Assembly: GCA_016291725.1 (NCBI GenBank) | Contig: JAEEYJ010000052.1 | Span: 1 to 18,188 of the forward strand | Length of the DNA: 18,188 nt | Direction: 5' to 3' | Source: Solobacterium sp. | Lineage (GTDB): Bacteria; Bacillota_I; Bacilli_A; Erysipelotrichales; Erysipelotrichaceae | Part shown: positions 6,462-13,797 of the stretch, one piece after another | Position numbering within the stretch: the first letter of the stretch is position 1 | Layout: every line of letters begins with the position of its first letter | Made by a program: the position numbers and the translations under genes | The notes under the pieces: model-generated | What the model saw: only the letters and a program-made list of their open reading frames with translations | Told to the model about the DNA's origin: nothing | Database searches by the model: none

Positions 6462-7217
6462 CTAGATGCTCTGCAGGAATTTCACACCTATGCGGCCTTT
6501 CTTCGTTCTGTAGGTCTCACCGACCAATATAAAACGACCTGCCCCACGGATGGAAACTTTACAGTTATTATTGCACACTTCATCAGCGTCTACAAGCGTG
6601 ACATGATCTACCTGGACCAGACCCTGGCGGATCATTTCCTTCGCCCGGGAACGGCTGACATGCGCCAGTGCGCTGACCACCGCATCCAGCCGGGTACTGG
6701 ACATCACTGCCTGGATTTCCTTGTACCGGAACTGCTGGGACGGGCGGTCCTTCAGTGCCTCAAAAGACACATACTGGTCCGCGATCCGGGTGAAATTGTC
6801 CTGCAGGAAGCGCCCCATGACTTCTGTTGTATAGAGGTAGACAAAGCCGTCCTCCACCCAGAGGTCTCCGAAGCTGTCCCGTTCAATCTGCAGGTGCATC
6901 AGGGCTCCGAGCACATCACGGTGGGTAATGGGGCGGAACCGTTTGTCGATCTGTGCACGGAGGCAGACGATATCAGAAAAGTCATCCTCTTCATCACGAA
7001 GAAAGATGACTTTCTTTTTCAGCGCATCAGGATAGCCTCCGTCAAAGCGTACAAAACCATCGCCCTTGAATGCCTGCATTGCCATAGCAGTATCTTCTTC
7101 ACTCAGAAAGCCGGATTCGGCATGAATGCCCTGCCGGTACGCTCTCTGCTGAAGATCCCGGAGCCTGATCAGTATTTCAGAATCACTCGTCGCCGCTCTC
7201 AAGAGAGATCTCTCCAT
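6462..7217 (-). CDS. ylmH: YlmH-type S4-domain RNA-binding protein
   Basis: YlmH proteins bind RNA, and family members are linked to cell division gene clusters and to ribosome rescue or quality control; which role applies here is not shown. The 251-residue product has an alpha/beta N-terminal part with FVRFDGGYPDALKKK and FLRDEED, and a C-terminal S4 domain (TRLDAVVSALAHVSRSRAKEM, then GLVQVDH) ending in a basic TKKGRIGVKF tail. The start is uncertain. The ATG at 7217 overlaps sepF by 35 bases and lacks a Shine-Dalgarno. An in-frame TTG at 7202 is preceded by GGAGAGA at 6-base spacing and may be the true start. It sits between sepF and divIVA; ylmG/YggT, which often lies here, is absent. Confidence 0.9.
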   Translation of the reverse strand: MERSLLRAATSDSEILIRLRDLQQRAYRQGIHAESGFLSEEDTAMAMQAFKGDGFVRFDGGYPDALKKKVIFLRDEEDDFSDIVCLRAQIDKRFRPITHRDVLGALMHLQIERDSFGDLWVEDGFVYLYTTEVMGRFLQDNFTRIADQYVSFEALKDRPSQQFRYKEIQAVMSSTRLDAVVSALAHVSRSRAKEMIRQGLVQVDHVTLVDADEVCNNNCKVSIRGAGRFILVGETYRTKKGRIGVKFLQSI

Positions 7218-7593
7218 CAACACCGATGGATTTCGGAGAACAAAGGATGACGTTGTGTCCGATCTTCTGGATCTTGCCGTCCAGTGCAAATACTGCACCG
7301 GCAAGGAAATCGATCGTCCTCTGCGCATAGTCTCTCTGCAGCCTGTGCAGATTGACGACAGCCGCCCTTCTCTGCTTCAGATGCATAGCGATCTCTTCTG
7401 CTTCTTCAAATGTACGCGGCTCGAACAGCACCATCTTGGTGTCAGCGGCTACCTGCGACTTGATGTTCGCATTCTGCTTCTCTTCGTAGCGGCTGATGTT
7501 TCTGGGTTCTGCTGCTTCGACCACTTCTTCGGCATCATCGTCATCTTCTACTTCCGGTGCGATGAATCCCATTACTTTATCCTTCAGTCCCAT
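7183..7593 (-). CDS. sepF: SepF, FtsZ-associated septum protein
   Basis: SepF binds FtsZ and the membrane and shapes the division ring. The 136-residue product starts with a hydrophobic/amphipathic segment (GLKDKVMGFIAPE), the expected membrane-binding helix. An acidic, variable linker (EDDDDAEEVVE) follows, then the SepF core: TKMVLFEPRTFEEAEEIA, RAAVVNLHRL, DFLAGAVFALDG and IGHNVILCSP. Start ATG at 7593 has the strong SD GGGAGGAAAG. It is the first gene of the operon sepF-ylmH-divIVA-ileS, with its own promoter in the gap after the M42 peptidase. The 3' end overlaps ylmH. Confidence 0.95.
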   Translation of the reverse strand: MGLKDKVMGFIAPEVEDDDDAEEVVEAAEPRNISRYEEKQNANIKSQVAADTKMVLFEPRTFEEAEEIAMHLKQRRAAVVNLHRLQRDYAQRTIDFLAGAVFALDGKIQKIGHNVILCSPKSIGVDGEISLESGDE

Positions 7594-7620
7594 GATTCTT
7601 TCCTCCCGTAAACCGCAGAT

Positions 7621-7650
7621 ATTATAACATTCTGCAAGTGTGTCAATCAA
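7621..7650 (-). promoter_or_regulatory. Promoter of the sepF-ylmH-divIVA-ileS operon
   Basis: On the minus strand TTGATT (7650-7645) is followed after 18 bases by TATAAT (7626-7621). The -10 is extended by TG (TGTTATAAT, 7629-7621). A closer TTGACA match (7646-7641) has only a 14-base spacer and is less likely. The start would be near 7614, giving a leader of about 20 bases. Confidence 0.7.
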
Positions 7651-7654
7651 GCCG

Positions 7655-8713
7655 TCAGAATGAAGCAGCAGTCGCCGCGTCCAGCCGCCGGCAGAGCGCT
7701 GCAGCCAGATCCACGGCAGCGCGGTAATCTTCAAAGGTACAGTAGCAGCTGCTGCTGTGGATATAGCGCACCGGGATACCGATCACAATGCTCGGTACGG
7801 CTTCCGTATGGATTCTTCCGGCATCCGTTCCTCCCCCGGAGCGCACGCTCTGCTGGACCGGGATGTTCAGTTCCCGGGCAAGATCCACAGCGTACTTCTG
7901 GAAGCGGGGATTCGTCAGCATCATTACGTCATAGTTCCTGAGCATCGGTCCCTTGCGCATTGCGGACTGGATCAGCCAGGGTTCTGTGAATGTATCATCC
8001 GCGGGACAGCCTTCAAAGCAGATCATGATATCCGGCTGCAGTGCTTTGTAGTTGGCATAGACACCGCGGTCACCCAGTTCCTCCTGGGTAGAGAAGGCAG
8101 CCTGCACCTGGCACGGAAGCTTCTCCCCCTGCAGTTCCTTCAGCGTCTGGATCAGCGCGGCTACACCGATCCTGTCATCGAATGCTTTGCCGTAGAACAG
8201 GCCTTTCGCTTCATTGTATTCACACTTGATGTCAGGTACACCCGGGGAAGCGATCCCCAGACCGAAGCTCTCTTCCGTCTCCCGCTGACTGATACTGCCG
8301 CAGTCCAGAACCATATTATCCACCGTGACCGGTGCATTCCTGTCTGCCGCTGACGCAAAATGAGGCGGTTTGGCTGCAACAGCAGCCTTTACAAACTCAC
8401 CTTTGCCATTGCGCAGACGGAAAGCGGAAGACGGCAGGTTCGGGGCAGACCAGCCGCCCAGCGTCAGGAATTTCATGGTTCCGTTCGGCTTGACTGCCTG
8501 GACAATGACACCTACTTCATCCATATGAGCATCCAGCATAACCTTCGGACCGGTGGACTCCGGATTGAGAATCATCCGGTGATTCATCAGAGAGTCCCGT
8601 TCCAGTGTCCCGATGTCCTTCAGTTCTTCCTTGACGATCTCTGCCACTTCGTCCTCGAATCCGCTCGGGCCGAAAGCGTCCGACAGTGCGATGATGCGTT
8701 CCGTTTCGTTCAT
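7655..8713 (-). CDS. M42-family metalloaminopeptidase (FrvX/YsdC-like)
   Basis: A cytoplasmic dinuclear-metal aminopeptidase, usually a large oligomer that trims peptides from the N-terminus. The 352-residue product shows the metal-binding series: LDAHMDEVG (His63, Asp65), GKAFDDRIG, the catalytic STQEELGDRG, CFEGCPADD, and RSGGGTDAGRIH with RYIHSS near the C-terminus. The FGPSGFEDEV opening is typical of the family. ATG at 8713 is chosen because AGGAGAAGG lies just upstream; a longer in-frame start would run into the preceding gene. It follows the M3 peptidase gene by 10 bases, so the two are probably one peptide-degradation operon. No terminator hairpin is evident between this gene and the sepF promoter. 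Substrate range cannot be inferred. Confidence 0.93.
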   Translation of the reverse strand: MNETERIIALSDAFGPSGFEDEVAEIVKEELKDIGTLERDSLMNHRMILNPESTGPKVMLDAHMDEVGVIVQAVKPNGTMKFLTLGGWSAPNLPSSAFRLRNGKGEFVKAAVAAKPPHFASAADRNAPVTVDNMVLDCGSISQRETEESFGLGIASPGVPDIKCEYNEAKGLFYGKAFDDRIGVAALIQTLKELQGEKLPCQVQAAFSTQEELGDRGVYANYKALQPDIMICFEGCPADDTFTEPWLIQSAMRKGPMLRNYDVMMLTNPRFQKYAVDLARELNIPVQQSVRSGGGTDAGRIHTEAVPSIVIGIPVRYIHSSSCYCTFEDYRAAVDLAAALCRRLDAATAASF

Positions 8714-8723
8714 GTTCCTTCTC

Positions 8724-10430
8724 CTATTCAATTCCTGTGAGATCAAACGCTTCCAGATACTTCGCTGCTTTTCCGCAGATCGTCTTCAGTGTATCCGGAT
8801 AGAACGGTGACTCCAGCCTCGCTTTGTCAAGCATCGCCACGAAGGTATCGCTGCCGCCCAGGGATGTGTAGGCCATGTATCTTTCCCAAGCGTAGTCTTT
8901 GTCATCCTGGATCATTGCCCAGAATTCCAGGGCTACTGTCTGCGCGAGGCAATAGTCAATGTAGTAGAACGGCAGGGAATAGATATGATGCTTCAGCTGC
9001 CAGTGCTGTCCTTCAGCGTAGAAAGGAATCTCTCCGTCCAGACGCTCCCACGGCATGTAGATGCCCATCAGTTCCTTCCATACCGCATGCCGCTCTGCCG
9101 GTGTCATATCCGGTCTGGCATAGACTTCGTGCTGGAAGTGGTCAACCATGGTTCCGTAGGGGATGAATGTCAGTGCCGATGCCAGATGACTGTACAGGAA
9201 CTTGCGGGCATCCTTGCCGAAGAAGTCCTCTGCCCAGAGTTCGCCGAAGAATTCCATGGACATAGAATGCACTTCTGCTCCGTCCATGGTCGGGAAGATG
9301 GTGCTGACAGGCTTGCGGCTGCGGTTCACCCAGGCTTCAAACGCATGGCCTGCCTCATGTGTCATGACTTCCACATCACCCTTGGTACCGTTGAAGTTGG
9401 CAAAGATGAACGGTACTTCATAGTCGTACAGACCTGTGCAGTATCCACCGCCGCGCTTGCCTTCCCGGGACAGTACATCCATCAGTCCGCCTTCCATCAT
9501 GGTATGGAAGAATTCACTCGTCTCCGGAGAAAGCTCGTCGTAGAACTTCTGAGCAGCCGCCAGTACCGCATCTGCGTCGCCCGCAGGCTTCGGGTTTCCG
9601 GAACGGAATTCGAGCTGATTGTCCGCAAAGCTCATCGGATAGCTCTTGCCCAGCCGTTCCGCCTGCCTTCTGTAGATCTGTTCCGCGACCGGTACGACGT
9701 ATTTCTGCACTCCTTCACGGAAGCGCGCAATATCTTCCTTCGTCCAGCAGTTCCTGTGCATACGGTAGTAGCCCAGTTCGGTATAGCCGTCGTAATGCAG
9801 TTTTCTGCCCATGCCGTCACGCAGGTGGACCAGTTCATCGTAGATCTCATCCATCTCTGCCTGATGGTCCTTGTACCACTGCCCTTCTGCCTTCCAGGCA
9901 CGCAGTCTCCGGTCGTCATCGAAATCATTCTTGAACGGTGTCATCTGCGACAGTGTATATATGCCGCCTTCAAAGGGAATCTGAGCGGATGCCAGCAGGT
10001 TTTCATACCGATGGGTCAGATCATTCTCCCGCTGCATATCCTCCACCAGCTCCGGTGCAAAGGCCTTCATATCGAGTTCAGCGTTTTCGAATACGATGCT
10101 TCCGTATTTTTTGCTCAGTCCAACCCGGAACAAAGAGAACACCAGTGTTTCATTGAACTTCGCCAGGACTTCCTCGAGTTCCGGCAGTGCTTTGTTCCAG
10201 AACTTGACTTCATTTACGTAGAATTCATCATTTGTGTTGATATCCTGGCGGATCTGGGCAAGCTGGTTCATGGTCATAACGTGCTTTTCCAGCCTGTCCT
10301 TGGCCAGGAAGATCTGTTCTGCATCCTGCGATGAGCGGGCATCGAACATTGCTTTGTTCAGATCCAGCAGCTCCTGTTTTACCTTTTCAATATCCGGACG
10401 CTCATACGGCATATCCTGAAATTTCATCAT
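8724..10430 (-). CDS. M3-family oligoendopeptidase
   Basis: A zinc endopeptidase that cuts short peptides in the cytoplasm. The 568-residue product has the zinc motif HEAGH at residues 358-362 within MTHEAGHAFEAW, preceded by YCTGLYDYEVPFIFANFNGT and followed by EVHSMSMEFFGE, which carries the third metal-ligand Glu region. Length and these motifs fit the PepF-like M3 group (the subgroup often called M3_not_pepF). Two adjacent ATG codons (10430, 10427) are possible starts. GGAGG lies 8 bases before the first, so that one is chosen; a longer frame overlaps the promoter. No signal peptide is seen. It heads a two-gene operon with the M42 aminopeptidase and is divergent from tRNA-Ser. Confidence 0.94.
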   Translation of the reverse strand: MMKFQDMPYERPDIEKVKQELLDLNKAMFDARSSQDAEQIFLAKDRLEKHVMTMNQLAQIRQDINTNDEFYVNEVKFWNKALPELEEVLAKFNETLVFSLFRVGLSKKYGSIVFENAELDMKAFAPELVEDMQRENDLTHRYENLLASAQIPFEGGIYTLSQMTPFKNDFDDDRRLRAWKAEGQWYKDHQAEMDEIYDELVHLRDGMGRKLHYDGYTELGYYRMHRNCWTKEDIARFREGVQKYVVPVAEQIYRRQAERLGKSYPMSFADNQLEFRSGNPKPAGDADAVLAAAQKFYDELSPETSEFFHTMMEGGLMDVLSREGKRGGGYCTGLYDYEVPFIFANFNGTKGDVEVMTHEAGHAFEAWVNRSRKPVSTIFPTMDGAEVHSMSMEFFGELWAEDFFGKDARKFLYSHLASALTFIPYGTMVDHFQHEVYARPDMTPAERHAVWKELMGIYMPWERLDGEIPFYAEGQHWQLKHHIYSLPFYYIDYCLAQTVALEFWAMIQDDKDYAWERYMAYTSLGGSDTFVAMLDKARLESPFYPDTLKTICGKAAKYLEAFDLTGIE

Positions 10431-10454
10431 ATGGTTTTCCTCCGATTGTTTATT

Positions 10455-10463
10455 ATTATACCA
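10455..10463 (-). promoter_or_regulatory. Extended -10 promoter of the peptidase operon
   Basis: On the minus strand this is TGGTATAAT. A weak TTTTGC lies 17 bases upstream (10483-10478). An inverted repeat TGCAC-AC-GTGCA (10469-10480) overlaps the spacer and -35 region and could be an operator, though it is short. The start would be near 10448. Confidence 0.6.
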
Positions 10464-10506
10464 ACTCCTGCACACGTGCAAAATCGTTTCATTATGATCT
10501 TCGGTA

Positions 10507-10515
10507 TGCTATAAT
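10507..10515 (+). promoter_or_regulatory. Extended -10 promoter of tRNA-Ser
   Basis: TGCTATAAT is a perfect extended -10; the -35 region is poor. The predicted start is 10522-10524, the 5' base of the long helix around the tRNA. It is divergent from the peptidase promoter about 45 bases away. Confidence 0.7.
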
Positions 10516-10523
10516 GGCTCTGC

Positions 10524-10644
10524 ACTGTATGGTTCTGCGCTGGAGTACCCAAGCGGTTGAAGGGACTGGTTTCGAAAACCAGCAGACGTTTCACGGCGTG
10601 CAAGGGTTCGAATCCCTTCTCCAGCGCAGAGTCATACAGTTTTT
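10524..10644 (+). terminator. Leader/trailer helix enclosing tRNA-Ser, probable terminator
   Basis: The 15 bases before the tRNA (10524-10538) pair with the 15 bases from its discriminator onward (10626-10640), with only two G-U pairs. They stack on the 7-bp acceptor stem to make a continuous helix of 22 bp. T5 follows (10640-10644). The transcript would therefore begin at and terminate just after one helix, with the folded tRNA as its loop. Confidence 0.55.
10539..10626 (+). tRNA. tRNA-Ser (anticodon CGA)
   Basis: Reads the serine codon UCG. Acceptor stem GCTGGAG/CTCCAGC (10539-10545/10619-10625), D-arm CCC/GGG, anticodon stem CTGGT/ACCAG with loop TTCGAAA, so the anticodon CGA is at 10573-10575. 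A long variable arm (CAGACGTTTCACGGCGTGC) marks a class II tRNA, and the T-arm is AAGGG/CCCTT with TTCGAAT. The discriminator is G, as expected for serine. The 3' CCA is not encoded (GCAG follows), so it must be added after processing. The gene stands alone rather than in a cluster. Confidence 0.97.
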
Positions 10645-10651
10645 CTATGAA

Positions 10652-10673
10652 AAGGAGTCCCGCAGGACTCCTT
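10652..10673. terminator. Bidirectional terminator between tRNA-Ser and the PPi-PFK gene
   Basis: A perfect 9-bp stem AAGGAGTCC/GGACTCCTT (10652-10660/10665-10673) with loop CGCA. On the minus strand it is followed by TTTT, 7 bases after the phosphofructokinase stop codon. On the plus strand it is followed by GTCTTGTTT. It most clearly terminates the minus-strand operon and backs up the tRNA terminator. Confidence 0.75.
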
Positions 10674-10680
10674 GTCTTGT

Positions 10681-11889
10681 TTATTGCAGATAATAGGGCT
10701 TGATGTATACCGGCAGTCCGTTTTTTGTGATGAACTGCGGTGTGCCTTCGATCAGCGGACGGAAGTACTCGAATGCCGCTTCGGTGATGCCCGCGTAGTC
10801 ATCCAGCAGCCAGGCGACCGGGAAGTTCTTGACATAGTTGGCAACCTTTTCCGCTTCCACAGCGAAGAAGTCAATGTCGTACTTGTCGATGCCGGGCTTG
10901 CGTGTGAGTCCGACCATCTTGCCTGTGAAGGTCCGGTCAGCGGAACGCATATGTGCGCTCATACCGAGCTCGAAGGACTCTGTAACATCCGTCAGAGACT
11001 GTTCCGTTGCGTGGGATCTCTGGGCAGTGGACAGATCCAGCACCTTGCAGCGCTTGGTAGTGCCTGTGCTCAGCAGCAGGCCTTCGAGGTACTTGGCAGC
11101 GCCGCCCAGCACTGCATGGCCGAAGCCGTCGTTCTTGGCTTCTGCCGCCGCGAGGTATTCACCGTTGGCGAACCGTGCGCCTTCGGAGACGACGATATAG
11201 CAATGGTTTGTTTCCGCAAGCTTCTTTGATACGACTTCCAGGAACTTGTCTTTGTCGAAAGCGACTTCCGGTACGATCAGTACGTCTACCTTTTCGCTCA
11301 GGCAGGAAGCTGCCGCAAGCCAGCCCGCGTCACGGCCCATGGTCTCCAGAATAAAGACTTCCTGACGGGTATAGACGTTGACGTCATACCATGTCTGCAG
11401 CGCAGTATTGGCGATGAACTTTGCGGCGGAAGCGAAGCCCGGGCAGTGATCCGTAATCATCAGATCATTGTCTACGGTCTTCGGGCAGCCGACAAATCTT
11501 CTGTTTGTAATGCCGTGGGCAGCTGCGTACTCGCTCAGTGCCGCAACGGTATCCATCGAGTCATTTCCACCGACATAGAACAGTGTTTCTACATCGTTCT
11601 TTTCCATGATCCGGATGAGTTTATCCATATCTTCCGTCTTCTGGCGGTTGAGCTTATAGCGGCAGGAGCCAAGCGCAGAGCTCGGTGTCTGCCTCAGAAT
11701 CAGGTTCTCTTCATCGCTCATGTCCGTCAGATCAACAAATTTCTCCTGCAGGACCCCTTCAATACCGTTCAGACCGCCCAGAACCTTATCATAGACCGGG
11801 TTCATCTGGTTGGCCTTGACGATGCCGGCGACGGTAGCGTTGATAACCGCTGTCGGTCCGCCGGACTGTGCAACAATACATTTAGTCAT
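10681..11889 (-). CDS. pfp: Pyrophosphate-dependent 6-phosphofructokinase
   Basis: Phosphorylates fructose 6-phosphate with PPi instead of ATP; the reaction is reversible and serves glycolysis and gluconeogenesis. The 402-residue product begins IVAQSGGPTAVIN. The phosphoryl-donor motifs are GGNDS (107-111) and PKTVDND (136-142). Asp110 and Lys137 stand where ATP-dependent enzymes have two glycines, which is the established mark of PPi use. The substrate motif region ETMGRDAGWLAA is present. The protein is longer than ATP-PFK (about 320) and fits the non-allosteric PPi group. SD AAGGAG is 7 bases upstream. It lies 12 bases after the ABC-F gene and is probably co-transcribed with it. A hairpin terminator follows. 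Confidence 0.94.
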   Translation of the reverse strand: MTKCIVAQSGGPTAVINATVAGIVKANQMNPVYDKVLGGLNGIEGVLQEKFVDLTDMSDEENLILRQTPSSALGSCRYKLNRQKTEDMDKLIRIMEKNDVETLFYVGGNDSMDTVAALSEYAAAHGITNRRFVGCPKTVDNDLMITDHCPGFASAAKFIANTALQTWYDVNVYTRQEVFILETMGRDAGWLAAASCLSEKVDVLIVPEVAFDKDKFLEVVSKKLAETNHCYIVVSEGARFANGEYLAAAEAKNDGFGHAVLGGAAKYLEGLLLSTGTTKRCKVLDLSTAQRSHATEQSLTDVTESFELGMSAHMRSADRTFTGKMVGLTRKPGIDKYDIDFFAVEAEKVANYVKNFPVAWLLDDYAGITEAAFEYFRPLIEGTPQFITKNGLPVYIKPYYLQ

Positions 11890-11901
11890 AATACACTCCT
11901 T

Positions 11902-13758
11902 CTATTGATTCAATATTTCCCACTGTTCATACATGTGTTCTAATTCATTATGAATCGTATCGATTTCTTCTTCAAGTTCATTCATTCTTCGGTAATCATG
12001 ATAATACGATTCATCAAAGCGCAGTGCGCGTTTTTCTTCGAGTTCCGCTTCCTTGCGGGTGATCGCTTCCTCCACCCGCTTGATTTCCCTGCGCTTCGCT
12101 TCCGGGGACAGTGCCCGCTTTTCCTGCTGCACTTCCGCCGGCTTTTCTTCCTGGACAACGGCTGCTTTTTCCTTCTCCCTGGCTTCGGTGTATTCACTGT
12201 AGGTCAGAGGATAGTACACCGCTTCATTGCCGTCAAGCACCAGCAGCGATGTCGCCAGGCGGGAGATGAAGTACCGGTCATGCGATACAAACAGCAGCGT
12301 ACCGGTAAAGCCGCTCAGGGCATCCTCCAGAGCTTCCTTCCCGGGAATGTCGAGATGGTTCGTCGGTTCATCCAGGATCAGCAGATTCGCCTGCTTGAGC
12401 AGCAGTTTGGCCAGGGACAGCCTGACTTTCTCCCCGCCCGACAGCATATCCACGGTTTTGAATACATCATCGGCAGAGAACAGAAAACGTCCGAGTACGG
12501 TACGTACAGCTGTGCGGTCCAGCTCCGGATACTCATCCCAGAGTTCCTCCAGGACGGTCTTTGTGCTGGAGAGCTGGGCGATCTGCTGGTCAAAGTAACC
12601 TGTTTCGATCTGGTGTCCGAACAGCCAGGATCCGCTCAGCGCCGGCACCTGTCCCATCAGGGTTTTGACAAAGGTGGATTTTCCCGTACCATTGTCACCG
12701 ATGACCGCAACCTTGTCGCCCCTGCGCAGTGAGAGCGTAACGGTACACAGCGGCTGATCATAGCCTACGGTCAGATTCTCTACTTCCAGGACGCGTTCAC
12801 CGCCTTTGAGGCGGGGTACGAACTTTGCTTTGAAGGTGCGGTCGTCCGCTTTCTGCACCGGATCCAGCTTGTCCATATGCTCCAGATACTTGATCTTGGA
12901 CTGGGCAAAGGCTGCTTTGTTCTTCTTGTAGCGGAAGCGGTCAATCAGCGCCTCCAGCCGTTCAATGTCTTTCTGCTGGCGCTCGTAAGCCGCCTGCCGC
13001 CGTTCGATGCTGTTCTTCTTCTGCTCTACGAAGGAAGAGTAATTGCCGGTATAGCGGGTCATTTTCCCGTACTCAAGATCATAGACCACATCGCTGGTCC
13101 GGTCCAGGAACATCCGGTCATGCGATACGGTCACGACGGCATTGGGATAGTTGCGTACATAGTTCTCCAGCCAGACAATCGTATTCAGATCCAGATGGTT
13201 GGTCGGTTCATCCAGCAGAAGAATATCCGGTTTTGACAGCAGCAGCCGCACAAAGGCGATTCTGGTCTTCTGTCCGCCGGAGAATTCGTTGATCCTGCGG
13301 TCAAGATCCGCGTCCCGGAAGCCGAAGCGGGTGAACACTGTCATCATTTCCGACTCCCAATGATAGCCGTTCAGTGCTTCAAAGCGCTCCTGCACGGAAG
13401 CGTACTGCTCCAGCAGCTTGTCCGTGACCTCACCGGTCATTTTTTCCTCCAGTTCGTGGAGAGCATCCTGCAGTTCAAAGACCCGTGCATAGACCTGCAT
13501 CAGGGTTTCTCTGACCGTCAGTTCATCATCTTCCAGCTGTTTCTGGGCAAGGTAGCCGATGGTCGTTCCGTTCGGCATGGAAACAGTACCCTTATCAAAG
13601 GACATTTCACCGCACATGCAGCGCAAAAACGTTGTCTTTCCGGAACCGTTCCGGCCGACAACCGCAATTTTCTCATTCGACCTGATTTCAAACTGCACGT
13701 CTTCGAACACCGCATCGGCGCCGAAGTATTTTGCAGCGTGACTGACCTGATAAAGCAT
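11902..13758 (-). CDS. ABC-F family ATPase (ribosome-associated, YdiF-like)
   Basis: ABC-F proteins are soluble twin-ATPase factors that act on the ribosome E-site; some protect against antibiotics. The 618-residue product has two ATPase domains and no membrane segments. Domain 1 has Walker A GRNGSGKTT, signature FSGGQKTR, and Walker B LLLDEPTNHLD. Domain 2 has GDNGTGKST, LSGGEKVR and LILDEPTNHLD. Between them lies a charged helical linker (ERRQAAYERQQKDIERLE) containing the P-site tRNA interaction region. The C-terminus is a charged coiled coil from about residue 520. Architecture resembles housekeeping YdiF-type proteins rather than known resistance factors, but the function is not provable here. 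The ribosome-binding site before ATG 13758 is weak (GAAG). A terminator ends only 13 bases before the start. Confidence 0.93.
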   Translation of the reverse strand: MLYQVSHAAKYFGADAVFEDVQFEIRSNEKIAVVGRNGSGKTTFLRCMCGEMSFDKGTVSMPNGTTIGYLAQKQLEDDELTVRETLMQVYARVFELQDALHELEEKMTGEVTDKLLEQYASVQERFEALNGYHWESEMMTVFTRFGFRDADLDRRINEFSGGQKTRIAFVRLLLSKPDILLLDEPTNHLDLNTIVWLENYVRNYPNAVVTVSHDRMFLDRTSDVVYDLEYGKMTRYTGNYSSFVEQKKNSIERRQAAYERQQKDIERLEALIDRFRYKKNKAAFAQSKIKYLEHMDKLDPVQKADDRTFKAKFVPRLKGGERVLEVENLTVGYDQPLCTVTLSLRRGDKVAVIGDNGTGKSTFVKTLMGQVPALSGSWLFGHQIETGYFDQQIAQLSSTKTVLEELWDEYPELDRTAVRTVLGRFLFSADDVFKTVDMLSGGEKVRLSLAKLLLKQANLLILDEPTNHLDIPGKEALEDALSGFTGTLLFVSHDRYFISRLATSLLVLDGNEAVYYPLTYSEYTEAREKEKAAVVQEEKPAEVQQEKRALSPEAKRREIKRVEEAITRKEAELEEKRALRFDESYYHDYRRMNELEEEIDTIHNELEHMYEQWEILNQ

Positions 13759-13771
13759 ATCGTTTCTTCAC

Positions 13772-13797
13772 AAAAACAGAGAATGTCCGCATTCTCT
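13772..13797 (-). terminator. Intrinsic terminator after the AsnRS-like gene
   Basis: A perfect 8-bp stem AGAGAATG/CATTCTCT (arms 13778-13785 and 13790-13797) with a 4-base loop is followed on the minus strand by GTTTTT. The first arm overlaps the last base pairs of the stop codon. It ends the rex operon immediately upstream of the ABC-F gene. Confidence 0.75.

Noticed and set aside
8985..10334. Long open frame of 449 codons antisense to the M3 peptidase
   Set aside because: It lies wholly opposite a gene with clear zinc-peptidase motifs, has no recognisable domain or ribosome-binding site, and is explained by codon bias of the real gene.
10469..10480. TGCAC-AC-GTGCA as a regulator binding site
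   Set aside because: The arms are only 5 bases, no second copy was noticed in the window, and no regulator is suggested; noted with the promoter only.
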